DNA of 64,000 nt, taken from Leishmania infantum JPCM5. Its lineage: Eukaryota; Euglenozoa; Kinetoplastea; Trypanosomatida; Trypanosomatidae. Position numbers and translations under genes: made by a program. The DNA lies in assembly GCF_000002875.2 (NCBI RefSeq), contig NC_009399.2:236884-300883 (forward strand), read 5' to 3'. This document shows positions 9,677 to 20,600 of this stretch, piece after piece. The notes beneath the pieces were generated by a model, which saw only the letters and a program-made list of their open reading frames with translations, was not told where the DNA came from and did no database searches. The first letter of the stretch is position 1. The number at the start of each line of letters is the position of its first letter.

Positions 9677-12544
9677 ATGGAGCCCGGCACCCACCCGCAA
9701 CCTCACCCGAGCGCCTCCTCCTCTTCCCCCTATTCTCAGTCGACGTCGTCGTCGCAGCAGTACCTGCAAATCCGTACGGACACGACCGTGGTGTCTTCCA
9801 TCAACAGTTCCTCCGCCGCAGACCAGTCCAGCAAGTCCGCCTCGGCAGCCGTCGCTGCGTCGAGCAGTGGGCCGTCATATGAAGGTCTATGCATGGCTGT
9901 TCCGCACTCGCCGGTAACGGCGCCTGTCCACCAGCCGTACACCACGCGGGCGCAGCAGAGCCAAGCGCCACACCACCGCACCTCCCCTAAGAGTAGGTCC
10001 TCGCCGCATCGCTGTGCCGTGTCGAGCACGAGCATGACCTGCTCCTCCGTTGGCGACGCCGACAATCTGGGCTTGCACCGACGGCACAACAACCCGCGCG
10101 AGGCCTACGGAGGTCAGTGCCAGAATTCGCTTGGACACCAGTTACAGCAGCAACACAACCACCACCAAGCCGACGCGCTTCCGCAGCCGCTCGAGCGGCG
10201 CAGCAGCGACGTCGTGGGCGCCGTCTCGCGCAGCTTCAACATGCACAACGATCCTGAGCTGGAGGGACTACCGCCGATGCACTGCGGCAATGAGGGCGAG
10301 GACGAGGTGGTGGGGCGCGCCGGCGGGGCCGTGGGAACGGCCGGACACGCCACGACACTCTATTCCAAAGGCTTCCTGATTGCAACCGCCTCCGCGAAGG
10401 ATGCTTCGGCGTCGCGCGGCAACGACGGCGGCGGTACATACATCCCGCCGCACTTGCACGATGGCAAAGAGCAACAGACGCCACGCGAAGATGGCGAGGC
10501 AAGTCTCAGCCAGGCGAGTCAGTCACGCAGCCCGCTCGCGAGCACTTCCACTGGCGTCTCTCATCGCCTGCTGACGGCGGACGAAATCAACGAGCGGCGT
10601 CGCGCGTCGTGGGGTGCGAGCCGCTCGGTGTCCCAGGTACACTCCGTCGTGGCCGGCCCGGCCGCCGGCGACAACGCGGGAGGTCATAAAAAGGCCGGGA
10701 ATGCGCTGACCAGCGTCCAAAGCACCCGCAACAACCTCAGCACCGCAAGCGGCGTTAGCAAAGGCAGCCGGCCAGCCCACCGACAGCTGACCAAGGAAGA
10801 GGCCGACCAACTGATTGCTCACCGCCAACAACAGCGGACCGCAGAAGCCGTGCCTGTCGCAGCAGCAGCGAAAGACGTACCTGCGCAGCAGCAGCAGCAG
10901 CAGCAGCAGCACGGGCTGTCATCATTGCTGGCGAATACCCCCAACAACAACCAGTCTGGAATCTTGCACTCGGCGCCGCCGGACAGCGCAAAGCCGTGGC
11001 TCCTCTCTGGGGATGGTACGCAGGCGAACTACTTCCCTCCAGAACCCGCCTCTACGCCGCCGGTGGCCAGCACCAGCACTGTGGGCGACGGCGGCAACAC
11101 GTCTACGAAGCCCATGGCGTTCGAGTGGCTGCGAGGGGCCAGCGCCGGTGATACTGGCGGTGTAGGTGGTGGTGCTAATGGAGCAGGCCTCTTCTCAGAG
11201 TCGACGGTTCATTCATGGCCTGGCGTGAATGGGTGGCGTGACAGCAACCTGGTTGGCAGCAGCGTTAACGGCGGCAACGTGAACACTGCCATGGCTGCAT
11301 TTCTTGGTGCGGCAGGGGGCGCTGCCGGAGATGGTGGCTCTAACGGTAACTTCAACGCCTCTGCAGCCGCCTTGGCAAGGGCAGGCCAAACACCAGGCGG
11401 CACATCCACTGCCGCCTTTACATGGCTGCCCCACACCTCAAACTGGTCCCCGCGCAATCAACAGCAACAGCAGCAGCAGCAGCAGCAGGCGCTTTTCTCC
11501 TTCGTGCCTGCTACACCGCCGCAAGTGTGTGCCGTCAGCGGCGGCACCAACCCCAACACCTGGGGCTACAGCAACACCGCGATGGGCTTCACTGGTGGCA
11601 GCCTGCGCAGTGGCTCGCTCACCTTTCTTTCTTCTCCCCCCACGCCGGCGGCGCTACAGGGCGTGTCGCAAGAACGAATCGAAGAGTGCATCCGGCAATG
11701 TGATGGGCAGCTGGAGCAACTCCGACACGAGCGAGAGCAGCTGGTGCAAGAACTTCAGAGACGCCTGTACGCTTCGGCAGACGGCGAAAAGCAGCAGCAG
11801 CAGCAACAGCAACACAACCACGCCGACGCTGCAAGTTGGCCCGGCGCACTCGGCCCCCACGCCGGCACAATCCCAAGCAGCTTAATGGACACGATCACGG
11901 CAGATCCATCGATGCTGCCACGCGGGACCGCCACTGCGGGGACGGGTGCCATCGGTGGCGGCGGCAGCGCCGTTCGGCAGCGTCCCCTCTGGCCGTTCTT
12001 TGGCGACCTCATCGTGGACGGGAATGGCGTGGCGAAGACCTTACCGCGCGGCCCCGTCGGCACACGTGAGCTCCCTGGTCCGTACATGGAACCTAGCGTG
12101 GAAGTCGATAGCGCGGAATGGGCGGGGCGTGCGGCCACGGCGGCAGCAAGCTATCAGCGGCCGGGCAGTAGCGGTAGCGCGACGGTTGTAGGGCCAGCAC
12201 ACCAGGCGGCAGCCAGCACCGGTGCGGTTGGCAGAAGCGTTGGCAACTGGACCGCCGGTGAGCGCTCTGGCGGTCGTGGCCGTCGTCGTGCAGAGACTGG
12301 CAACCAACGGAACAATAATGACGGCAACAATAACGGCGCCTCGTCCTCGGCCGGGGCCAGGGCGACGACGTTCAATGCCGGAGGTGGTGGGCACAGCAAC
12401 AGCAACCGCTGCAGCCACGACAACACGCCGCAGGAGCAGAAGTACCTTCAGACGGACCCGTTCAGCATGTACATGCACAACAAGAAGATCGCTACCGCCG
12501 GCGTCCCCACGGCGCAGGGCAGCAGCAAGGCCGCTGCTGCGTGA
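9677..12544 (+). CDS. Large Q/N/S/G-rich disordered protein (possible mRNP factor)
   Basis: Encodes 955 residues from the ATG at 9677 (MEPGTHPQ), the first ATG after the predicted splice site. The frame stays open back to 9212 without an ATG. Almost all of it is low complexity: poly-Gln runs near bases 10885-10910, 11458-11490 and 11790-11820, and Gly/Asn/Ala linkers. Islands of order: 'TYIPPHL' (near 10437), like the YVPPHL peptide at the N-terminus of DED1/DDX3 helicases; two related helices 'LTADEINERRR' and 'LTKEEADQLIAHRQQ'; a heptad coiled coil 'QCDGQLEQLRHEREQLVQEL' (about 11697-11756); and a conserved-looking tail 'YLQTDPFSMYMHNKK'. Such composition is usual in granule or RNA-regulatory proteins, but no RNA-binding domain is visible, so that role is inference. 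Function not recognised. Confidence 0.85.
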   Translation: MEPGTHPQPHPSASSSSPYSQSTSSSQQYLQIRTDTTVVSSINSSSAADQSSKSASAAVAASSSGPSYEGLCMAVPHSPVTAPVHQPYTTRAQQSQAPHHRTSPKSRSSPHRCAVSSTSMTCSSVGDADNLGLHRRHNNPREAYGGQCQNSLGHQLQQQHNHHQADALPQPLERRSSDVVGAVSRSFNMHNDPELEGLPPMHCGNEGEDEVVGRAGGAVGTAGHATTLYSKGFLIATASAKDASASRGNDGGGTYIPPHLHDGKEQQTPREDGEASLSQASQSRSPLASTSTGVSHRLLTADEINERRRASWGASRSVSQVHSVVAGPAAGDNAGGHKKAGNALTSVQSTRNNLSTASGVSKGSRPAHRQLTKEEADQLIAHRQQQRTAEAVPVAAAAKDVPAQQQQQQQQHGLSSLLANTPNNNQSGILHSAPPDSAKPWLLSGDGTQANYFPPEPASTPPVASTSTVGDGGNTSTKPMAFEWLRGASAGDTGGVGGGANGAGLFSESTVHSWPGVNGWRDSNLVGSSVNGGNVNTAMAAFLGAAGGAAGDGGSNGNFNASAAALARAGQTPGGTSTAAFTWLPHTSNWSPRNQQQQQQQQQQALFSFVPATPPQVCAVSGGTNPNTWGYSNTAMGFTGGSLRSGSLTFLSSPPTPAALQGVSQERIEECIRQCDGQLEQLRHEREQLVQELQRRLYASADGEKQQQQQQQHNHADAASWPGALGPHAGTIPSSLMDTITADPSMLPRGTATAGTGAIGGGGSAVRQRPLWPFFGDLIVDGNGVAKTLPRGPVGTRELPGPYMEPSVEVDSAEWAGRAATAAASYQRPGSSGSATVVGPAHQAAASTGAVGRSVGNWTAGERSGGRGRRRAETGNQRNNNDGNNNGASSSAGARATTFNAGGGGHSNSNRCSHDNTPQEQKYLQTDPFSMYMHNKKIATAGVPTAQGSSKAAAA

Positions 12545-13666
12545 TAATGCGCAGCAGAGGACGGACATGGCAAAAGACCGACGTGCCGTGTGTGTATGAG
12601 TGTGTGGAAGGGCTCCTACCTACTCACCCCTCCCCCTCTCCCGTAGTCTTCCTATCGTGCGAGCGCTGCTGTGTCTGGGCTCCTCTCATATCTATACACA
12701 TATATACGTACACAGCTAATAAGATTTCTTCGTGGGCACGCTCTCTTCATCCCCATCCTTTTTTTTTCGTAGCGATACACTGAACTGGCGGCGTCTTCCT
12801 GTGCCCCACGTCGTCGCCAGAGTCTCCTATCAGCGTCTCACGTACTCCGCCTCTCCCCTGTGTGCCTGCAACAGATAAGAGGAGGAGGAGAAGCCACACC
12901 AAAGCCGATGTTTCCCTCGTTCATCCTATAAGCCCTCCCCACCCACCCCGTTCTCTTACAAGCACGCGCATAGGGGCACACACCCACACACACAATCACG
13001 TAGAGAGGGTGTATACCAAGTGGCTCCGTCTCGGTGCCCTTGTGCGTGTGTGCCTGTGTGTGAGTGTGTGTGTGTGTGCTCCCTTATCTTTTTACTCTCC
13101 CTCCTCTCTTTCCGTATGTTATCGGGCACGCCTGCTTAACGACGCGTGGGCAGCCTTCTTGAATTTTCCATTGTGGGTTTGCCTTGTGTGTGTGTGTGTG
13201 TATGTGTGGTGTAACGTTTCCCCGCATCCTCCCCCCCCCCCTTCTCTCCCTGTCTCTCATCAGGAGTGCCGATGGGGCCACACGGGCTATGTTTTGCCCC
13301 TCCCCCTATGTCTCTGTCTGTCTGCTTGGGTGTTTGTGCGTCACCGCTCGTGTATGCCCCGCTCCACCACCTCCTGCTTGAGAGGGCACCGTCTATCCAT
13401 GCGTGCATACAGTTATATGTACATCCATACATATATATACATATCTACGCCTATATATATATATGTATAGGAAATGGCCTACACTGACACGCACGGCCTC
13501 CACTACTCTCTATTTCTCTCGCCGTCGCCACTCACGACAGCTGCCAAAGTGGTGGTGGTGGTCCCACTCCTGTTGAGCTTTTTCGTTTTTCATGTTTGCC
13601 GAAAGCGTATGTGTGCGTATGTGTCTGTCTGTTATGTGTGAAAAAAAAAAGCACACACACACACAC

Positions 13667-13936
13667 AACTGCGCGAGCTTAGAGCGTGCCGCGAGACGCG
13701 TCGATGGCAGTCGTGCGAGGGTCGGGCGAAGCGGATCACAAGCGATGCCGCGCGCATGAAGGAGGTGAGCGGTGCCGGGCCGGAGGCAGGGGGTGGTAAG
13801 GCTGCGTGCACCGACGCCACACGGGTACCAATGAATAGCACTGGAACTTGCTCCTCCCCTTCCCCCCCCTCTTTTGTTTATGCCTTTGTGCAGGCCACAC
13901 ATGTGCGGGGGCAGTGGTGAAGCCCTGTCGCCGCCC
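13667..13936 (-). mobile_element. 270 bp repeat, copy 1 (retroposon 3' portion)
   Basis: All 270 bases recur at 36071-36340 with no difference seen by eye; both copies begin after a CA run ('aagc' plus CA units) and the identity stops abruptly at 'gtcgccgccc'. Here the right side continues into the minus-strand reverse-transcriptase remnant (13940-15110); at the other copy it does not. The minus orientation is chosen because the adjoining coding remnant reads on the minus strand. Copy 2 then looks like a 5'-truncated insertion, the usual fate of LINE-type elements. Confidence 0.6.
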
Positions 13937-13939
13937 CCT

Positions 13940-15110
13940 AGCACAGTGGGCCCCTGAAGGAGTTTGCAAGCCTGCATCTGCATCATTCCTTGTTGACACT
14001 CCTCCTCTCACCGGTGCGCAGCCAAGCCGAAAAACGACGAAGTCGGGACGGAGCAGCCCGTCATGAAGGATAGTCAAACTCCACCCTGACTCAGCAAGAC
14101 GGGCGTGGTCGGCGGGACGGCGTTGCGCGAGAAGGTGCACTCGGTTTCCGGCGAATGCCAAGAAAGCGATCGACGAGGCGACGGTGAACAGGGCCGTAGG
14201 AGGCGGGCAGCGGCACGGGAGTGCGCGGCCTTGTCCAGCTTGGGACAGGCCGATGGATGCACCCTTTGGAAAGCCACCGCACGGCAGTGGGAACGGTCGC
14301 GGGCGCTACTCGTTGGCGAGCCGGAAAGGGAAGCGCGAAAGGGCGGCCCCGGGAAGATGTCGCTTTCTCGCGCGACGCCCCACCCGCTCACACACACACA
14401 CACACACACACACCAGTCGACAGGCTGATTGCGGCCTGCACCACCTCGGGATGGTGCGGAGTCCGAGATGGCAACGTGTGGTTCCCGCCGCCCAGGAGCC
14501 CCGTCTACCACAAGTGGGCTTTAGCGCAACGTCTGTGCAGCGAGGGCGCGAGAGTGGTCCACCGTCTCAAAAGCCCCGGCGTCGGTGAAATGGGGCCCTA
14601 CTTGGCCCTCCCCCACTGTGCGCAGACGAGGCGGCCGGATACGATTTATCGGGCCCACAGGCATTTCGAACGACGGCGGCTGCTGCAAGGAGATTCGAAG
14701 AGAGAGGCCGAGACGAACCCGCCAGCCCCGCGGCATGTCGATGAGATGACGGCTTACAGGGAGCTCTCCCAAACCTACGCACGTGCAAAGCCCTTTTCGA
14801 ATCTGACGTGGCACGGCAGAGCGAGAGCGAGGCGACATGTGGAGACTTCTGGCGAATGATGTGCAAGTACCAGAGCTGCCAGAGCACTCGCAGACGGCTG
14901 CAGTGAGCATCACAACCCGTTATGGAAAGGGTGCGAAGTTCCGCGGGCCGCATGCGATAGGGGTACGACTGTCGCAACGCGGCCTGGGCTGTGGCGTGCC
15001 TCCCTCAGCATTTTTGGTCTTCCCTTCAGCGCTGGCAGCAGGATAGGCAGCTTTAAGCGCAGCTATGGAGAAAGAGGCACGGCTTGGAATTCTAGACCGG
15101 TGCTGGGACA
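13940..15110 (-). pseudogene. Degenerate reverse transcriptase remnant (DIRE/ingi-like)
   Basis: On the minus strand, decayed pieces appear in the order expected of a LINE reverse transcriptase, with frame changes and stops between them. A 'EGKTKNAEGG' / 'CDSRTPIA' stretch (about 14960-15050) resembles the 'KPGKD..SYRPVALT' fingers. Then 'FTDAGAFETVDH' (AFETVDH at 14554-14574) resembles catalytic motif A, with the usual AFDTVDH core and an aspartate upstream. A 'TGLLGG' / 'REPHVAISDS' stretch (about 14440-14510) resembles the 'LxGR' region before motif B, and 'ETECTFSRNAV' (14131-14148 and on) resembles the 'KTECTLF' thumb segment. Leishmania genomes carry such relics (DIREs) related to ingi/L1Tc. 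No intact frame remains. The identification rests on short motif likeness read by eye. Confidence 0.45.
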
Positions 15111-17234
15111 CGCCCCGCTAAACACCCATCCACCCACCCACCCCGCGCACCGCAATTTTACGGCCCTCACAGCAATCCGCTATGCAGTGGACGACGGGCA
15201 GCGCAAAAACGACCGCTCAGGTTGTTTCTTCTAGCCCTTCTTGCTCACCTCGACGCTGGGAGGACCATTGCTGGCGTGCGACGCACGCACACACACATAG
15301 ATGGACCCTATCGAAACGCAGAGCTGATGTGCCCCCATAGATGAGTTCAACGATGATGGATGGAGAGGGGGGCGGGGTCTGGTCCTTGGCAACAAGTCTG
15401 CTTACCGGATACATGTAACCCCGCGAGCACAGCGAAGGCGCGGCCAAAGTTAGTTACCTACATGTGGCGGAACTCGGTAAAGCGCCTGTGCAGCGAGCAG
15501 GCGTGCGCCAGCAATTTGCATCAAGCGTGTACTGCCCATCCCTTTCACACTGGCGCACCTTATGCAGCTTTACGGCTTCTCCTCTGTCTACAACCCCCCC
15601 CCGACGCTCCCTCTCTCTTCTGCTCTGCACGTACGTACACACACACGAGTAGCTCAAGTATTGCGCTGCACACATACCAGCATATTCGCCCCTCCACATC
15701 CCCATCTCGCTACACCCTCCCGCGCGCCTCAGTCTCACCGCGCGCTTCACTCTTGTTTATATATATATATATTTAGTGCATCATCTCTTCCTTGGCGGCG
15801 CCACCATCACGCAGACGCACATACATACTCGATTGTGTAGAATCACTATCAACGTCTCGCCACTCCCCCTCCCCCCTCTCCTCCCCGAAAGCCACCACTA
15901 CGGAGGAGAGCGAGAACCGCGCTTTCCAGCTCCCCACACCCACACACTTTTCCTCGTACACAACTTCCTTCGCTTCTTCTACTGCTTCTCATTTCTCTTC
16001 TTTGTGTGTGTGTGTGTCTGTGCAACTGCTGCTCACGAACAAATCTGTACTTGAGTCTCTGTCTGTTTCTGTGTTCCTCTTTGGAGGGCTGCGGCTGTCA
16101 CCCTCCCATTGTTGTTGCTTCACTCTCTATCCCTCTCCACCCCCACCGCCGCCACCACCATCACATCTTCTTTCGACGGGAGCGTTCATACACGCACACT
16201 CGCGGTCGCGAGTAACACCGAAGGAGAGATCTGTAGAAGCTGCAGGCAAGATCTTGAAAGTATACATACATAGTATATATATATATAACCAAATAGAAGT
16301 GCAGTGTGATTTTTTTCCTCTCTTCTTTTTTTTCGCGTGTGCATGGGTGCGTGAGTGTGGTGTCGTGTCGTGTGTGGTGTAAGTCTGGAAAAGGCGTTGC
16401 GTTACGCTCCGCTGCACTGCTTTCGTTGTTTGTTTGTGCGCGCTCTCTCCCACTTCTTCTTTTGGGGGCATCTCACCACGCCTCCTGACACCCATCAGCG
16501 CTATCACAGCCGGATCACCATCATCCCCTTCCGCTCTTCTCTATCGTTCCTCCACCTCCACCTCCCTCTGTGTGTGTGTGTGTGGTCTTCTCACCGCTTG
16601 TTTGTGTTTCTCCGCTTCGGTGGCTGTTCGCTGCCGTTTTTATGTGTGTACGTGTGTGTCTAGTCACCCCTGTACCCCTAGCACGCACGCACACATATAC
16701 ATCTATATATATACACATACACAAGCACAGACACACTCTCCCCTCTTTATATGTATGTGTGTATGTATGTGTCTGCCTGCCTCTGACCCCCTTCTCTCCC
16801 TCCTTTGCCTTCTTCACCATCCCACTCTCCTCGTTGAATGTAGTATCGCTGACTCCCTCACGGCGCAGTGAGTTCGCTTGCATCTGCCAACCTCCCTTAC
16901 TCTCTCTTTCTCTGCGCGTGTGTTTTCTTCTCTGCGCGTCATCATTTTTATTTTCGCTGTGGGCCCCGCCCGCACATCATCTCCCCTCCCCCCTCACTGC
17001 ACTCTCTGTGCACATCATCAACAGCATTGTCGCTGGCCTTTACGATCGCCATCATCACCACCACCATTCGGGCCCTAGTTTTGCTCACGGTGGGCGTGGG
17101 AGTGTTGATCTGTCTGCGAACGGAAGGAGGGGAAGCAAGCAGCTGGACTCCACGCGAAGGCCGCACCAGGCTCCTCTTGTCTCTCCCTTTTTTTTGTTTT
17201 TGTTGTTTCTTCTCCTGTCTTAGTCTCTCTCCCT

Positions 17235-17276
17235 GCGTGTGCGTGTGCGTGTGCGTGTGCGTGTGCGTGTGCGTGT
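17235..17276 (+). repeat. (GCGTGT)7 hexanucleotide repeat
   Basis: Seven perfect GCGTGT units in the leader/spacer region before the kelch gene. Confidence 0.9.
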
Positions 17277-17616
17277 ATGCCCCGCTCTCTAAGCACTGGT
17301 CATTCCCTGGCCCACGAGCGCACGTTCTCGGCTTCACGAGCGCGCTGCGGCTTCGTTTCGAGTGCGAGCGTCTGCGTGGAGGAGATTGCGAGAAACGAGC
17401 GGCACCCCTCCATGTGAATACCACCCCCGCGCACCCCCTGCCGCTTCCCTCTTTCCACACCATCTCTCTCGCTTTGCCGGCGCGCCGGGCCTTCTCCGGG
17501 TCGCACAAGTCGCCGTGCACAGCCGACTTCTGTCTTTGTTCGCCTTTGGCGTGTGTGCGTGTGTGTGTGTGCGTCCCTCGACGGGACATCATTCTCCCCT
17601 CCTCCCCTCTCCTCTC

Positions 17617-17642
17617 AGCCCCCCTTCACCCCCCCTCCTCAG
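17617..17642 (+). promoter_or_regulatory. Candidate trans-splice acceptors for the kelch gene
   Basis: Two CAGs (AG at 17617-17618 and 17641-17642) each close a run of C/T (17590-17616 and 17619-17640). The ATG follows at 17656, giving a 5' UTR of 37 or 13 bases. Confidence 0.6.
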
Positions 17643-17655
17643 CCAAACAAGAAAG

Positions 17656-20600
17656 ATGTCGACCGTCCCGCAGTACATGGGCTGCTTCACGTTGCTCTAC
17701 GCCGATCCAGAGGTGAAGGAGCAGCATCAGTACCTGCAGCCTTTGTACGGTCTCACAGCCGACGATGATCCGCCGGCGCCGCTGCAGCTCCCATGGGGGT
17801 TCTCGCAGGACGCCTCCGCGAGCACCTCGAGCATCAGCTCCAGCTTGACCTCGCAGGACGATGTACAGGGCAGCATCTCAGGCTCTCAGCGGACCGCAAG
17901 CGTGGATGAGCCGGCGGCACAACGCCACAAGCACTCGCAGACCACCGCCGGCGCCCTACCGCGACCGACAAACTCACCCGGCGCCAAGGACGACGACGAC
18001 AGTGAAGCGCGGCAAGCACCGACAGCAGCGCCAGTCCGCCCGCCCCGGAAAATCAATCATGTAGGCCTCAGCCTGTACCCCGACCTGTCGACAGGCATTG
18101 TCGGTCCTCAGCCCGTCTTCGGTGGCGCCGCACTTTCTGCCGCCGAACCGGCCACCACCACAACCACCAGCTCCGCCCCATCGGCGGCGGCGGCAGGTGT
18201 ACCGCAACCCTACCTTTTCGCCTCCAATGGTACACCAATGCTCTCGAGCGTCGTTGACCCGGATGCGCTGCAGAAGTTGCAAGAGGCACGCCGCCCTTAC
18301 CCTGCCCCGCAGCCCCGTAGTGGACACGTTTTGCTCCCGTGCCCCGAACGTGGCAGTCTCATCATGTTCGGCGGCCTGGGCGACGTCCCATTCAACGATG
18401 TGTGGGAATATGACGTGCGAACAGGTCGTTGGGCAGAGCTGCCGTGCGTCCCTGCCTCGGAGGATGAGGAGGATGAGGAGGATGAGGAAGAGCTGTTGGC
18501 GACGCAACAACGCAGGTCACATATGCAGCGTAGTGGTAACCGCCACCTCGAAGACGAGGACGCAGCCACCTCCATCGGAACCCCTTCCATCACCTCCAGC
18601 TCCTCAGACGATGAGGACGACGACGACGACTCTGACGATATGCACGAAGGCGACGAGGAGGGCACGAGGGCTGCGGCGCAGCGCCTGCCACGGAGGCGGC
18701 AGTGTCGCAACATGCCACCCCCCGCCTACGGCCAAGCCGCCTCGCTCTATCAAGACGTGAACGGTGAGACGTGCATGGCCATCCTCGGCGGCATCTCCGT
18801 CGGTGATATCTGCTGCAGCGGCTTCTTCTCGCTCAACCTGAACCGGCTCACGTGGCGACGCGTACAGACGACAATTCCGTTCTTTGATATGTGGGGCGCC
18901 ACAGCGCAGACGCTGTACGCACCACGTCGCAGCAGTGTGCTTTACACGGCAACCACGCCCGGCGCGGCCGCGGACGAGGAACGTGGCGGCGACGAAGGGA
19001 ACGGCACTCGCGTCAGCGCGGAGGAGCAGGTGGTGGTGCTCTTCGGTGGCATGACAGAGGAAGGCGAGGTGGTTCGGCCCGTGACGCATCTCTTTCATTT
19101 CGACCACCGCCTCACGGCTGCCGAGATCGATTCGAACCCAGACATGTACCTGAAGAGCATCGAGTACGAGAAAAGCGAATATGCGCGTATCATGCGCCGC
19201 GTGCTCGCCGAGGAGGACATCGCCGACGTCCACACGACGGGCGAAAATGGGCTGAGTCCCAGCATCGAAACGCGGTGCAGCCAATGGCGTGAGGCGCACC
19301 CCAACACTCTCATGCGGTGGCGGCGGCGCGCGCTGGAAAAGATGGCGGGGAAGTACTGGGTTGAGTACCTCCCGGCTCCCGAGGACTTGCATGGGCGTCG
19401 CCGCTCCACGAGCGCCGCCTACAAGCGTCACTTCATGTACATCTTTGGCGGCCGTGACGACTTCTACTTCTACAACGACCTCTGGTGTCTGAACCTTATC
19501 ACGCGGACCTGGGTGCAGGTGCGGGAAGGGGTGCCACCGCACTTGCTTCGCAGCTTCCTGGCGGAGCCGTACAATCCCATGTACGGCATTCTCATCAACG
19601 ACCGCGGGGCGCAGCTGCGGCAGGAGACGATCACAAAGACAGAAGCGAAGCTGCTGCACAACTCCACGAACGGCACTATCAACCCGATGTACCGCGCCCG
19701 CGACGTGCACCACGCCCTCTTCGCGAGTTCAGTGAACAGCTCAGCTCGAGCGCGAACCGGGGCCTGCATGGTGGTGGATGTGCAGCGCGACTGCCTCTAC
19801 GTGTACGGCGGCTTCTCCTACACAGGTCAGCAGCACCTGACCTTCTTCGACCTCCACGCCTTCTATATTGGCGAGAACGTGTGGCGGCGCGTGTGCATCT
19901 GCCGCGAGCGTCCATGGGAGGTGATGATCGACGCCGCCGCGGACGCCGTCGGCATCGTGAATCCAGCGGAGGAGGGCAGGCCGTATGCGCGTCACGCCTC
20001 ACCGTCGTCAGCCGCAGGTGCCGGCGGGCAGACAATGGGGTCTGGTGCGCCGTCGCTGCCCCCTACGCTGATGGGCTACGCTGCTCGCTATCTTCAGGGC
20101 GACCCTTTCACAACCGCCTCCGCGAGCGGAATCTTAGTGGCAGCCTCTCTCGGTCCTCCTTTGGCCCCGCGCGGGTCACGGACGAGCCGGATGCCAAACA
20201 CCCACTCCGCGCCCGGCGCGCACCGCAACTGTTTCCACCTACCATCCTTCGTTCCAGAGGCGCGAACGATGGCTGCCATGGTGGAGGACCCCGTGCACCC
20301 CGGCGCACGCTTCTTCCTGCACGGCGGCCGCTCTGGCGAGGAAGCCTGCGGCGATTTCTTCGAGCTACGCACGTACGTCGGCCGCACGGTCGACATGGAG
20401 TACATGAAGTTGCACCGAGCGGCCCGCGAGGAGGTGGTCGGCTTGGTGTCCACACGCTCCTCGGCCGGTACGAACACCTTGGCAACGCCCTCGGCCTTGT
20501 TGAGCAACCCACCTGCCACATCCGTGACGACATCGTTCCTGACCGCGGCAGACGCGGCCTCAGGGCTCTCTGCCACCGACGCTGCACGCCTTCAGTGGAA

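Larger units (their letters stand above)
12545..17655. other. Long spacer containing retroelement remnant
   Basis: 5.1 kb between the Q-rich gene and the kelch gene. 12545-13650 is UTR-like (TG/CA runs, C/T tracts, TA runs near 13426-13470). 13667-13936 is a 270 bp segment repeated exactly at 36071-36340. 13940-15110 is a GC-rich degenerate reverse-transcriptase remnant on the minus strand, interrupted by a CA run at about 14392-14413. 15120-17655 returns to C/T tracts, TA runs (15758-15774, 16273-16287) and TG runs leading to the kelch gene. No intact gene is supported. Confidence 0.75.

Noticed and set aside
14221..14859. 212-codon + strand frame in the retroelement region
   Set aside because: It passes through a CA run and is the complement of the RT-like minus-strand segments, so it is a shadow.
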